Shown here one piece after another: positions 26,215 through 34,397 of a stretch of 64,000 nt of DNA. Each line of letters opens with the position of its first letter. Within the stretch, counting starts at the first letter, position 1. Origin of the DNA: Aquimarina spinulae (GTDB taxonomy: Bacteria; Bacteroidota; Bacteroidia; Flavobacteriales; Flavobacteriaceae); assembly GCF_943373825.1 (NCBI RefSeq), contig NZ_CALSBP010000002.1, positions 857,501 through 921,500 of the forward strand. Reading direction: 5' to 3'. The translations under genes were made by a program, and so were the position numbers. Below the pieces are notes generated by a model. It was not told the origin of the DNA and ran no database searches. It worked only from the letters and a program-made list of their open reading frames with translations.

Positions 26215-26737
26215 GTTTTTGGTTTTGTTAATTATTCTGATTTCTTGTGCTTCTTCTAAAAAAGAGGTTATTAAAAAAATGAAATCAGATTGTTATGTGA
26301 CAAAGGCTGACTCTTATAAGCTTCCAAAAGAAATTAACGAATCTACAACTAGTTTAGTTAAAAGTTTTTCTAATTCCAATTATGAATTACAAATACTACA
26401 TATAAAAGTAATTCAAGGATATGATTATAAGGTTAATAGTAGAATAATTTATTTTAAGAATGACAAGTTTTTTATAAAGGATGATAAAGGAGATGTAAAA
26501 GAAATTAGTAACCTTAAATTTGAAATAGTCTCTGAAAAACTAGATCAAATAGACAAACAGAATTTTATAGCTGTTTGTGATAACAATAGTTCGTCTAAAG
26601 AAATAAACCAGTTTTATCTTAAACAAAAAGATAAAATTACGTTTAGTTTTATTTTTACAGGAAAAGGATTAAATCAAATTGATACTGATTTATCAAAAAA
26701 TGAAGTATCATTTATTAAACTTTTTACGCAAGATTAA
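26171..26737 (+). CDS. Putative lipoprotein immunity protein of the RHS toxin
   Basis: A 188-residue protein of unknown family whose first 44 bases overlap the end of the RHS toxin gene in another frame. The N-terminus has basic residues, then FLVLLIILISC, a lipobox with Cys near residue 26, so it should be a periplasm-facing lipoprotein. The body is Lys-, Ser- and Asp-rich with FKNDKFFIKDDKGDVKEI and FSFIFTGKG. Position directly behind a toxin tip and strong AT bias are typical of immunity genes, and a lipoprotein would meet an incoming toxin in the periplasm. Function is inferred from position only. Confidence 0.65.
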   Translation: MIIIKNLRVKLIKNRFLVLLIILISCASSKKEVIKKMKSDCYVTKADSYKLPKEINESTTSLVKSFSNSNYELQILHIKVIQGYDYKVNSRIIYFKNDKFFIKDDKGDVKEISNLKFEIVSEKLDQIDKQNFIAVCDNNSSSKEINQFYLKQKDKITFSFIFTGKGLNQIDTDLSKNEVSFIKLFTQD

Positions 26738-26808
26738 TAATATTTAAAAAAGTAACATAGGTAATGTCCCAAACTGGTGCTTTTGAGAAAAAGCATGTTT
26801 TTAAAACT

Positions 26809-26874
26809 GATTACCCCTGCTGCTCCTAGCGTGTAATTGATCGCCCCGCTCCCGCTAGCGTCTCGCTAGTGGCG
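26809..26874 (+). repeat. REP-like palindromic element, copy A
   Basis: A GC-richer block in AT-rich DNA. It contains CTGCTCCTAGCGTGTAATTG and then the hairpin CCGCTAGCG-TCT-CGCTAGTGG (26852-26872, with one G-T pair). Bases 26847-26873 recur as a perfect 27-nt reverse complement at 27150-27176, and the whole block recurs in variant form at 27787-27847. Short GC-rich palindromes around a RAYT-like remnant are typical of REP elements. Confidence 0.75.
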
Positions 26875-26907
26875 TCAAAGATTGGTGGGTAAGAATACAA
26901 AAATTAG

Positions 26908-26939
26908 AAAAACCAGTTACAATAATGTAACTGGTTTTT
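26908..26939. terminator. Terminator after the RHS toxin/immunity unit
   Basis: A 13-bp perfect stem, AAAAACCAGTTAC (26908-26920) with GTAACTGGTTTTT (26927-26939), and a 6-nt loop. The A-run before and T-run after make it suitable for termination in either direction. It is the first strong terminator after the RHS operon. Confidence 0.85.
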
Positions 26940-26998
26940 ATTAGAATTACAATATTCTAGTTTCATTTTTTGAAACTGTACTATTATATTTTAGCAAG

Positions 26999-27094
26999 AT
27001 GAGCAGGAATTATAAACTTTATAATACATCTGGATTATATTTTGTTAGCTTCGCTATGGTGTATTGTAAATATAGTAGTGTAAAAAATTATTAG
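26999..27094 (+). pseudogene. N-terminal remnant of a REP-associated tyrosine transposase
   Basis: A 31-codon frame begins MSRNYKLYNTSGLYFVSFAM and continues VYCKYSSVKNY before a stop. The opening matches my recollection of Bacteroidota RAYT (Y1 HUH-type) transposases, which start MSxxYKFHxxxGLYFVSFATVYW. The residues after VYC have drifted and all catalytic parts (the HxH motif and Tyr) are gone. It lies between the two perfect inverted 27-nt REP copies, exactly where a RAYT gene is expected. Confidence 0.6.
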
Positions 27095-27149
27095 GATAAC
27101 TATAATACAGTGTAGAGATTGATATTTTTTGCGTTATCTAAACTGTAGT

Positions 27150-27176
27150 GCCACTAGCGAGACGCTAGCGGGAGCG
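27150..27176 (-). repeat. REP-like palindromic element, inverted copy B
   Basis: Perfect reverse complement, 27 of 27 bases, of 26847-26873. It contains CCACTAGCGAGACGCTAGCGG, which folds as a hairpin. With copy A it encloses a 330-bp segment holding the decayed transposase. Confidence 0.88.
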
Positions 27177-27187
27177 AGGAAAATGGA

Positions 27188-27337
27188 ATGTCAAGTATTA
27201 CCGTTGTAGGTATTGTTATTAATGAAGCAGCTGCAGCTAAAGCAGCAACAGAATATATAAAAGCCGGATATAATATAAATACTAAAACTGTTAATGGATC
27301 AACTCTGTTAACAAGAACAAAAACACTTAAGAAATAA
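27188..27337 (+). pseudogene. Orphan C-terminal tip of an RHS toxin
   Basis: A 49-codon frame reads MSSITVVGIVINEAAAAKAA, then TEYIKAGYNINTK and GSTLLTRTKTLKK. It has no promoter or initiation signals and starts right after REP copy B. Its stop TAA overlaps the next gene's ATG (TAATG), the tight coupling normal between a toxin tip and its immunity gene. I read it as the surviving end of a displaced RHS toxin, possibly kept for recombination into the active RHS gene. A genuine small peptide gene is the alternative. Confidence 0.5.
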
Positions 27338-27813
27338 TGGATAATTTATATAGATATGAACGAATTATTAAAAAATTCGAGGAGCTTTATGGAGATTTAG
27401 AAAACCTAAAGACAAATAATGATAATTTGCATACAAGAGTCTTCTATACAGATATAAAGTTATTTAGAAATAATCATGGGTTTAAGTTACTATCTATGGA
27501 ATTACCTGTTTTAGAATGTCAATTAGACAACGGTAATTATGTTTTAGCCACAACTAACTCATTATTTAGTATTTATGACAATATTAAATATGAAATGAAG
27601 TATTCTGACTTTTCTAAAAATGATAAGAAATATTTTTCTAAAAATGGCCAAATAGCAGAAGGAAAAACAAGAGTTTTTAAGTACTACCTAAAGGATGGGA
27701 ATGAATTTTTGTATGAAATAGATTCTTTGTATCCTGCGGATATTGTACATAATAGACTTGTTTTAAGTATGCAATTTGGAAAATATGATTCCCCCACTGC
27801 TCCTAGCGTGTAA
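27337..27813 (+). CDS. Orphan RHS immunity-like protein
   Basis: A 158-residue soluble acidic protein of unknown family with no signal peptide. Its start ATG overlaps the stop of the toxin-tip fragment by one base, so it was translationally coupled. Residues 1-30 form a helix (YERIIKKFEELYGDLENLK), followed by a beta-rich body. The last residues, DSPTAPSV, and the stop codon come from the REP-like repeat at 27787-27847, so the original C-terminus may have been replaced. The likely role is as an immunity protein against a cytoplasmic toxin no longer encoded nearby. Confidence 0.6.
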   Translation: MDNLYRYERIIKKFEELYGDLENLKTNNDNLHTRVFYTDIKLFRNNHGFKLLSMELPVLECQLDNGNYVLATTNSLFSIYDNIKYEMKYSDFSKNDKKYFSKNGQIAEGKTRVFKYYLKDGNEFLYEIDSLYPADIVHNRLVLSMQFGKYDSPTAPSV

Positions 27814-27847
27814 TTGATCGCTCCCGCTATGCCTCTTGGCTAGTGGC
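27787..27847 (+). repeat. REP-like palindromic element, copy C
   Basis: Shares CTGCTCCTAGCGTGTAATTG and ATCGC with copy A. Its hairpin differs, CCGCTA-T-GCC-TCTT-GGC-TAGTGG, with changes that keep inner GCC/GGC pairing. The first bases encode the end of the orphan immunity gene. Confidence 0.7.
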
Positions 27848-27887
27848 GATGATGAGTGAGCGATATGAGTAAGAAATAAATTATACT

Positions 27888-27919
27888 AAATCCACAGCAT
27901 TAGTATTGTGGATTTTTTT
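27888..27919 (+). terminator. Terminator after the orphan immunity gene
   Basis: AAATCCACA (27888-27896) pairs with TGTGGATTT (27907-27915) around a 10-nt loop, followed by a T-run to 27919. It suits termination of the plus-strand immunity gene. Confidence 0.8.
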
Positions 27920-27948
27920 GATATTTTGTAATACAAAATATCAAAAAA
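27914..27948. repeat. 35-bp near-perfect palindrome
   Basis: Arms 27914-27930 and 27932-27948 are perfectly complementary (17 bp) around a single A, centre TTTTGTA-A-TACAAAA. The left arm shares the T-run of the preceding terminator. The extended hairpin may be a second terminator or a replication/recombination hot spot. Confidence 0.85.
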
Positions 27949-28084
27949 TTAGAGGTTTAAGATCTAAGTATATATTATATAAAAAAGACCAGATAGCACT
28001 ATTCTATATATTACTTTTGTACTAATAATAACCTCTTGTTACGATAAATCAAAAAATATCGTTAACCAATTATAAAATAATGAG

Positions 28085-28465
28085 ATGACAAAGAAATGTA
28101 ATCCAGTTGTTTATTTTGAAATCCCAGTTACAGATATTGATAGGGCTATTAGTTTTTACAAATCTGTATTTAACTTCACTTTTGAAAAAGAAATTATTGA
28201 TAAAAATGAAATGGCTTTGTTTCCATTTGTAGAAGAAAACATCGGAATTTCGGGAGCATTAGCAAAAGGAGAAATCTACAAACCAACACATAACGGAGTT
28301 GTAATTTATTTCAATACAGAAAACATAGACAAGACCTTAAAAATTGCAATTGAAAGTGGTGGACAAATGTTGTATCCAAAAACATCAAATGGAGACCTGG
28401 GTTTTGTTGCAGAATTTGAAGATAGTGAAGGAAATAGAATTGCTTTACATCAACCATTAAATTGA
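28085..28465 (+). CDS. VOC (glyoxalase-like) family protein
   Basis: A 126-residue protein with the vicinal oxygen chelate fold. FEIPVTDIDRAISFYKSVFN opens the first beta-alpha-beta unit, and GFVAEFEDSEGNRIALHQP closes the second with the Glu/His metal positions. Many such single proteins are metal-dependent lyases, dioxygenases or antibiotic-binding proteins. The substrate here is unknown. A TACTTTTG box at 28012-28019 fits a -7 promoter element 66 bp upstream. Confidence 0.85.
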   Translation: MTKKCNPVVYFEIPVTDIDRAISFYKSVFNFTFEKEIIDKNEMALFPFVEENIGISGALAKGEIYKPTHNGVVIYFNTENIDKTLKIAIESGGQMLYPKTSNGDLGFVAEFEDSEGNRIALHQPLN

Positions 28466-28500
28466 TATGAAAAAAAACAATTTGATCGCTTGGATATGAT

Positions 28501-28523
28501 AGCACAGAAATGCTTTCTGTGCT
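28501..28523. other. 10-bp perfect hairpin between convergent genes
   Basis: AGCACAGAAA (28501-28510) pairs perfectly with TTTCTGTGCT (28514-28523) around a 3-nt loop. It lies between the convergent VOC and MBOAT genes. No T-run follows, so terminator function is only possible. Confidence 0.6.
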
Positions 28524-28595
28524 GGGTACGAGTAATAATTCAAAGAATATAGGAATAAAAACTCAAATCCTTCCTCTACTCTAACACTTCACTGT

Positions 28596-30254
28596 CTAAA
28601 ACTGGAAATAAATAAAAGGTTGAAAATCGGCTGCATAAGTTTGGTAGCAGACAATTGCTACAGCTATCACCACTACAGCTTTAATAACCATATTGCTTTT
28701 AATAAATGCGTTTTCTATCCAACCTTTGGTGCGATACGGTAACCAGTGGGTAACATATCCCAAAAGCATAACAATAAATACAATACGATACTCCCACAAT
28801 ACAGCCAGGGCATTCTGCCAATCCATATTAGTGATCACTTGCTGATAAAAGCGATCAATATGATCCATACTGTTTCCTCTAAAATAGATACGGGTAAAGG
28901 TAATAAACACAAAAGTCAGTGCAATTCTCCATAGCAAGACATACCAGGCCTTAGATTCTGCGTACGGGCTTATTTTACGCCAATATTTGTATGCTACAAT
29001 TCCGATACCATTAAGTCCGCCCCAGATCACAAATTTCCATGAGGCACCATGCCATAATCCACCGACCAACATGGTAATCATAATATTAACATTTCTATTA
29101 AAATGCCAGGCCAATCTGGGTGAGAACAATGTAATAATAAGCATAGCACCAATTCCCGAAGCAGCCAACAGCGCTATCGAATAATCAGATATCGCAAAAA
29201 CTCCTAAAAATGTAAAAATCAGTATAAATGTGTAGGAAAAAATAGAGCCATTACGATTACCTCCAATAGGTATATATAAATAATCTTTAAGCCAGCTGGA
29301 TAGCGAAATATGCCAACGTCTCCAGAAATCGCCACAGTGAATCGCTTTATACGGTGAATTAAAATTAACCGGTAGTTTATAGCCCATAAGCAGTGCCAAC
29401 CCAATAGCAATATCGGTATACCCAGAAAAATCACCATAGATTTGTAGTGAATATCCAAACATCGCCATGATATTGGTAAAACCAGAAAACATCTCGGGAA
29501 CATCAAATACCCGATCCATAAAATTGGCTGCAATATAATCGGCAAATAACATTTTTTTGATCAAGCCCTTTAAAATCATAAAAGTTGCCTGGCCAAATTC
29601 TTTTTTGGTAATCGTAATTTCTTTTCTGATCTGAGGGACAAAATCAGCAGCCCGTACTATTGGCCCAGCAACCAACTGCGGGAAAAAACTAACAAAAAAT
29701 CCAAAATCAATAATAGATGTTAAAGGTTTGATTTGTTTTCTATAAATATCTACACTGTAACTAATCGTTTGAAATGTGTAAAAAGAAATCCCTACAGGAA
29801 GAATAATCTTATCTACTGTAAAGTAATCCACCCCGCTCCAGGTATTAGTCCATTGCGCTAGGTAATTAATAACTTCGTAATCGGTCTGAAAAAGGAAATT
29901 ATATGATTCTGTAAAGAAATAAGCATACTTAAAATAACAAAGTGTTCCCAGGTTAATAATCACACTTATAGCAACCAATGTTTTTTGAAGTAGCACCGAT
30001 CTACTTTTATAAATAGCTCTACCTAAAAAGAAATCATTGACCGTACTAAATAGTAAAATACCTATAAAAAGACCACTGGTTTTATAATAAAAAAGTAGAC
30101 TTATAGCAAAGAGATAAGCGCTTCGCAGATTTTTTTTGCTATACACTATAGCATAAATAAAATATATTACTGCAAAGAAAATCCAGAAGTTCGCTTGTGT
30201 AAAGATCAACGGAAAATCTTCTGAAAAAGAAAATATGTCAATAAGTCTATTCAT
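28596..30254 (-). CDS. MBOAT family O-acyltransferase (AlgI-like)
   Basis: A 552-residue multi-pass membrane protein. It has the AlgI/PatA-like MBOAT core: LPVGISFYTFQTISYSVD, GDFWRRWHISLSSWLKDYLY and GGLWHGASWKFVIWG, with the invariant His of WHGASW. These proteins move acyl groups (usually acetyl) across the inner membrane onto extracellular polysaccharides or cell wall. It overlaps by 8 bp the upstream SGNH-type protein, which in turn overlaps another. The pair probably completes transfer in the periplasm, as AlgJ/AlgX or PatB do. The polymer acylated is unknown. Confidence 0.93.
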   Translation of the reverse strand: MNRLIDIFSFSEDFPLIFTQANFWIFFAVIYFIYAIVYSKKNLRSAYLFAISLLFYYKTSGLFIGILLFSTVNDFFLGRAIYKSRSVLLQKTLVAISVIINLGTLCYFKYAYFFTESYNFLFQTDYEVINYLAQWTNTWSGVDYFTVDKIILPVGISFYTFQTISYSVDIYRKQIKPLTSIIDFGFFVSFFPQLVAGPIVRAADFVPQIRKEITITKKEFGQATFMILKGLIKKMLFADYIAANFMDRVFDVPEMFSGFTNIMAMFGYSLQIYGDFSGYTDIAIGLALLMGYKLPVNFNSPYKAIHCGDFWRRWHISLSSWLKDYLYIPIGGNRNGSIFSYTFILIFTFLGVFAISDYSIALLAASGIGAMLIITLFSPRLAWHFNRNVNIMITMLVGGLWHGASWKFVIWGGLNGIGIVAYKYWRKISPYAESKAWYVLLWRIALTFVFITFTRIYFRGNSMDHIDRFYQQVITNMDWQNALAVLWEYRIVFIVMLLGYVTHWLPYRTKGWIENAFIKSNMVIKAVVVIAVAIVCYQTYAADFQPFIYFQF

Positions 30255-31524
30255 TAATTACCTGATTCAAAATAGAGTTTGGCTCTAATTGCAATTCGTT
30301 TTCCCATGAATGCGCTAGTGCCTGTAACAAAAGATCTGCTTTTATACGATATCCCATAACCGTAAAATGAATACGATCTCTAGGCATTAGTTTATTTGCA
30401 TACCAATCTTTTGAAGAATTAAAACCTCCCATAATTTCATAAAAATCCCAAACTGCCATTTTTTGCTCTTTTGCCACTTCATAGATAATCTTTTGAGCAA
30501 TTCTGGTTCTTGGGTTTGGAAATTTCTTTTTATAATACGAATCATTAGGTACAGTAAGTAATACAGCACAATCGGGATTAGCCTTTTGTATTAATTTGAT
30601 TAAATCTGTATAGTATGCTTTATATGCGTCTGGATTAAAATCGGGGTGATATGCATCATTGGTACCAATAGATACTATAAATAAATCTGGTTTGTAGAGC
30701 AATAACTGATCATCAAAAAAGCGACATCTTTTATAATACGAAAAACTACCTCCATTTACCCCAATAGAAGTATATTGAATTCCATTATTATCGTTCATCA
30801 ATTCGATACCCATCATCAAAAACTCGGCTTTTTCTTCATCTTTAATTTTGCGAATACAAAACTCAATTTCTTCAACACTTTTATGTAATGTATATTCTAT
30901 AAAATGTGCCTCTTTATTTTCTGTAATTGCTGATACTAGCGAATCTTGTTTGAAAGATATTTCATAGTCATCACTCCAATTATCATAAAAAATTCTGATT
31001 TTATTAAAATCATACATCTTTTCATGATAATTATTTCCATTCGCTATTATTTTCACATTGGATATACTGTCTTTAAAAACGGCTGTTACTCCCGATAATC
31101 CCCAGGCTACACTATCTTTTCGAACCGAACATCGATATCCTTTCCATTCGCCATCATACTTTACTCTATAATTACCAGGATTATTCGTTTTGGCAATACT
31201 AAACGGATAAATAAACCCTCGTTGTCCTTTTGCAGTGGGGCTCATCATCTGAAGGTATGATCGCAGACGATTCGAATAAATATCTGCTTGTATATGAGAT
31301 CCCCCGATATGAAAAACGTGCAAATCTTCTTTTCCACCTTTTGCAATGGTGTCTAATTTGCGGAAAAGTGTTTTAAATGCCGGTGAATTTTCTGCCATTT
31401 TTATGGTATTGGCTTTCCAATTCACAAAAGGGTATTTATTTTGTATGGTATCTATAACATAGGTTTGTGCCATCAAGGGCAATGTTAAAAGCCATACATA
31501 AAAGAATAATTTGTTACGTGTCAT
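30247..31524 (-). CDS. SGNH/GDSL-type protein, partner of the MBOAT
   Basis: An exported protein of 425 residues. The start at 31524 is preferred because MTRNKLFFYVWLLTLPLMAQ is a clean signal peptide; upstream Met codons exist. SGNH features are FHIGGSHIQADIYSNRL with the putative Ser nucleophile, IVSIGTNDAYHP (the Asn block), and MPRDRIHFTVMGYRIKAD with the DxxH pair near the C-terminus. The family cleaves or transfers acyl esters. It lies between a second SGNH gene (11-bp overlap) and the MBOAT gene (8-bp overlap). Confidence 0.85.
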   Translation of the reverse strand: MTRNKLFFYVWLLTLPLMAQTYVIDTIQNKYPFVNWKANTIKMAENSPAFKTLFRKLDTIAKGGKEDLHVFHIGGSHIQADIYSNRLRSYLQMMSPTAKGQRGFIYPFSIAKTNNPGNYRVKYDGEWKGYRCSVRKDSVAWGLSGVTAVFKDSISNVKIIANGNNYHEKMYDFNKIRIFYDNWSDDYEISFKQDSLVSAITENKEAHFIEYTLHKSVEEIEFCIRKIKDEEKAEFLMMGIELMNDNNGIQYTSIGVNGGSFSYYKRCRFFDDQLLLYKPDLFIVSIGTNDAYHPDFNPDAYKAYYTDLIKLIQKANPDCAVLLTVPNDSYYKKKFPNPRTRIAQKIIYEVAKEQKMAVWDFYEIMGGFNSSKDWYANKLMPRDRIHFTVMGYRIKADLLLQALAHSWENELQLEPNSILNQVINE

Positions 31525-33022
31525 CATGGTTATTAGGTTCTTTGAGGTCAAGGTATAGGGCTGTAAAAAATAGTTCTGAAATTATTTTGGTTCCTTTCCA
31601 GGTAAAATGCATATAATCTTTGGCAGTTAATTTTTCGTCTACCCATAATTTCATTGCTCCTTTTCCCCCCATAGCATCATACATACTCCAGTAGGCTACA
31701 TTATTTTCCAGGCAAGTTTTCATTAATTCAGCATTAAGATACGGCAATAATGGGTAGGTTTCCATTTTACCGTTTACCGGAAGACACATATCTGTTGGTC
31801 CTATAAATAAAACGTTGGTATTTTTTGCTCGTCTTCTAATCCAATTTATTTGTCTGGCAATTCGTTTAGTATACTTGGTTACATCGGTAGAATCTTTGAG
31901 ATATGGCATCGTATTACCCCCATATTGCATAATAACAATTTTGGGTCTTAATTGCCTCATCATCTGGCTATAGATAGTCGCATTAGAGCTTGTAAAAACA
32001 GTTCCCGAAGCACCACGCATCGCTACATTATCAATTTGCACTCTAGATCCTCCATCCAACGTTAATCCATAAAAATCTGCGCTCACCTTGCCTTCCAGTT
32101 CAATTTTAAGATCTGTAGGTGCAGTCGCTGTTCTTATTTTATATTGATGGTATTTACCATCTGCAATCAAATCGTCTTGCTGAATTAAAACTCCACCATT
32201 ATATACCGATACTTTGATCGGAAAGTTACAATTACCATAATGCAAACCAATATTGGTAAAATACCTGAATTTTGCATATGCTTTCTTAGACTTCCCTATT
32301 TTTACAGAAGCTTTGATGATTGGTAAAGAATCAACCATAGTACTATCCGGAAGCTCTTTTTGATATGCTGTAAAACGAGAAGCAGAAAGATATGCACCAT
32401 ATTTTCGCTGTGAAAACTTTTTTTGGGTTGGATCAAAAAGTGCATAACGTTGCCAATTTTCGCTTGGTTCTATAATAGCACTTATTTGATTATACACAGG
32501 TAACACAGGAAGAAACCCGGGACCGCTACCCCCATACATCCCCTGAAGCCTGTTACGAAGATATCCTGTAATACGATCTCCTTCGATCTGAGAATCACCA
32601 TAATGTATAATTCTACACGATCTGGAAGATAGTTTTTCTCTCAACTCATCTGCAAAATCGGGGTTACTCTCGGGATATTTGATCCTAACAATGCGAGTTG
32701 TATCAATTTTTGAGAAGTCAGGAAGCTTTTTGATTTCCTCTGTTAAGGCAATATCTTTTTTACTTTCATCGGTTTCGATATCCAGAGGAGTTACAATCTG
32801 AGTAACCTCTAGAATATCTTGCCTTGTAAGTGATGAGTCTTTTTCTAATCCCAAAAATGTAGTATATGTAGGGTATTTAACCGAAACCCCTTCATACGAG
32901 AACCCATCATCTTGTGTTTGAGTTTTTTGAACTCCTCCTTTTTGACTTAAAAACATAAGTCCAAATAATACTCCTAATACGAATAGGATAAATAATGATA
33001 TTTGAATAGGCCTGATTCTCAA
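31514..33022 (-). CDS. Membrane-anchored SGNH/GDSL-type protein
   Basis: A 502-residue protein with one N-terminal membrane segment (residues 8-26, ISLFILFVLGVLFGLMFL). The SGNH catalytic parts are RIIHYGDSQIEGDRITGYLR (GDSQ block), MQYGGNTMP (GxN block) and TAKDYMHFTWKG (DxxH). Between them lies a beta-rich insertion (about residues 225-330), a likely carbohydrate-binding module. It is the first gene of the three-gene acylation operon, and may present or trim acyl groups together with the second SGNH protein. Confidence 0.85.
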   Translation of the reverse strand: MRIRPIQISLFILFVLGVLFGLMFLSQKGGVQKTQTQDDGFSYEGVSVKYPTYTTFLGLEKDSSLTRQDILEVTQIVTPLDIETDESKKDIALTEEIKKLPDFSKIDTTRIVRIKYPESNPDFADELREKLSSRSCRIIHYGDSQIEGDRITGYLRNRLQGMYGGSGPGFLPVLPVYNQISAIIEPSENWQRYALFDPTQKKFSQRKYGAYLSASRFTAYQKELPDSTMVDSLPIIKASVKIGKSKKAYAKFRYFTNIGLHYGNCNFPIKVSVYNGGVLIQQDDLIADGKYHQYKIRTATAPTDLKIELEGKVSADFYGLTLDGGSRVQIDNVAMRGASGTVFTSSNATIYSQMMRQLRPKIVIMQYGGNTMPYLKDSTDVTKYTKRIARQINWIRRRAKNTNVLFIGPTDMCLPVNGKMETYPLLPYLNAELMKTCLENNVAYWSMYDAMGGKGAMKLWVDEKLTAKDYMHFTWKGTKIISELFFTALYLDLKEPNNHDDT

Positions 33023-33179
33023 TGTTTCCCGGGGATATTTCTACTTTTTAGTAAAAATAGAAAGATTTTAGAAACTACCAAGGTGATAGATATATAAAGA
33101 TGATTCTAATTGTATACATTTATGACAATAAAACGTTAAGAAAACTAAATATCTTATAATTTTCTATAATTACTTCAGC

Positions 33180-34280
33180 ATGAAGAGCAGACATCTTGTT
33201 TACATCATTCTATTTTTTTCAAATCAATTTATCTGTGCACAGTATGAAATTTCTGGTCAGCTATCAAATTATAATGAGCTTTGGCATGATAAAATTTATA
33301 TGGCGTACATAGAACCAGGCGAAAACCACAATATTGCATCTTCCCGTCAAATTATTAATTCTACAACACTTGATACGTATGGGAATTTTGTTTTCAAAGG
33401 AAATAATTTACCACCAGAAAACAGTTTTGTAAGAATTTACCTGGTAGAAAGCGAAGAAATTGATGTAATGTTATCTCGTAAACCTAAAAATCATATTTTA
33501 CTTATTCTTAACGACAAATCAAAAATACATATAGAATCTTCAGATTTTAGTTCTAACCCTCTTGATTATATAATCACAGGGGATTTTGAGAAACAAAATA
33601 ATAAAATAAAAGAGCTAGAATTATCGCTCTACAATATAAATAACCAAGATTCTAATCCTTATCTAAAATCAGAAAAAGGGAAAAAGTTAATTGCAAAAAA
33701 AAGAAAACACATTATTAAAGAATTCTGTAAATCAAACACGTATCCGCTTGTAAACATATTTGCCGTTCAAAAATTAAATATTGAAAAAGATTACACAAAT
33801 GATTCCGATTTTTACAAAGAGCTTCTTTATAAGTTAAAGAAAAGTAATAAAGAAACATTTGCCTATGTTGAGGCATTTAGTAAAAAAATAGATGTAATTG
33901 GATATAAGACTAATAAGGCCGAACACAAAGCTGATAAATACAACTTTTCTCTATTTAAGGATATTGCGATTATTCTCCTTTTCTTATTCGTAATTATCTT
34001 AATTATTTACATTTTTAGTCTGAAAAAGAAAATTGCCTCAATATCACCGACCCATATTCAACCCAAAAAATATGAGTTTACAGATTATAATCAATTAATT
34101 AAATCACTCACCAGGCGCGAAAAAGAAATATTAGAACTTATCATCCAAGATTATCAAAATAAGGAAATTGCCATCCAACTTCATTTAGAAGTTTCTACTA
34201 TTAAATCTCACCTATCAAAGATGTACACCAAACTTAATGTTAAAAATAGAAATGAACTTAAAACAATATTAGCCTCTTAA
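33180..34280 (+). CDS. Transmembrane LuxR-type regulator with periplasmic sensor domain
   Basis: A 366-residue protein with unusual order. It has a signal peptide (MKSRHLVYIILFFSNQFICA) and a periplasmic region to about residue 255 whose first part (YEISGQLSNYNELWHDKIYM) resembles DUF4369-type domains. One membrane helix follows (about 260-280), then a cytoplasmic LuxR/GerE helix-turn-helix: SLTRREKEILELIIQDYQNK and STIKSHLSKMYTKLNVKNR. It looks like a one-component sensor that controls transcription from the membrane. The TlpA-like gene starts 117 bp downstream on the same strand; DUF4369 is usually fused to TlpA, so the two may share a signal. Confidence 0.85.
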   Translation: MKSRHLVYIILFFSNQFICAQYEISGQLSNYNELWHDKIYMAYIEPGENHNIASSRQIINSTTLDTYGNFVFKGNNLPPENSFVRIYLVESEEIDVMLSRKPKNHILLILNDKSKIHIESSDFSSNPLDYIITGDFEKQNNKIKELELSLYNINNQDSNPYLKSEKGKKLIAKKRKHIIKEFCKSNTYPLVNIFAVQKLNIEKDYTNDSDFYKELLYKLKKSNKETFAYVEAFSKKIDVIGYKTNKAEHKADKYNFSLFKDIAIILLFLFVIILIIYIFSLKKKIASISPTHIQPKKYEFTDYNQLIKSLTRREKEILELIIQDYQNKEIAIQLHLEVSTIKSHLSKMYTKLNVKNRNELKTILAS

Positions 34281-34397
34281 TTAGAGAAGATAACTAGTCC
34301 TTTTTTCATACTGGTATTAGTTCTTTTTTAGTCTTATTTAAATGTTTGAGCTCTGGGTGAAGCTATACTTTTGTTTCAACTTCAAAAAATAAGATTA

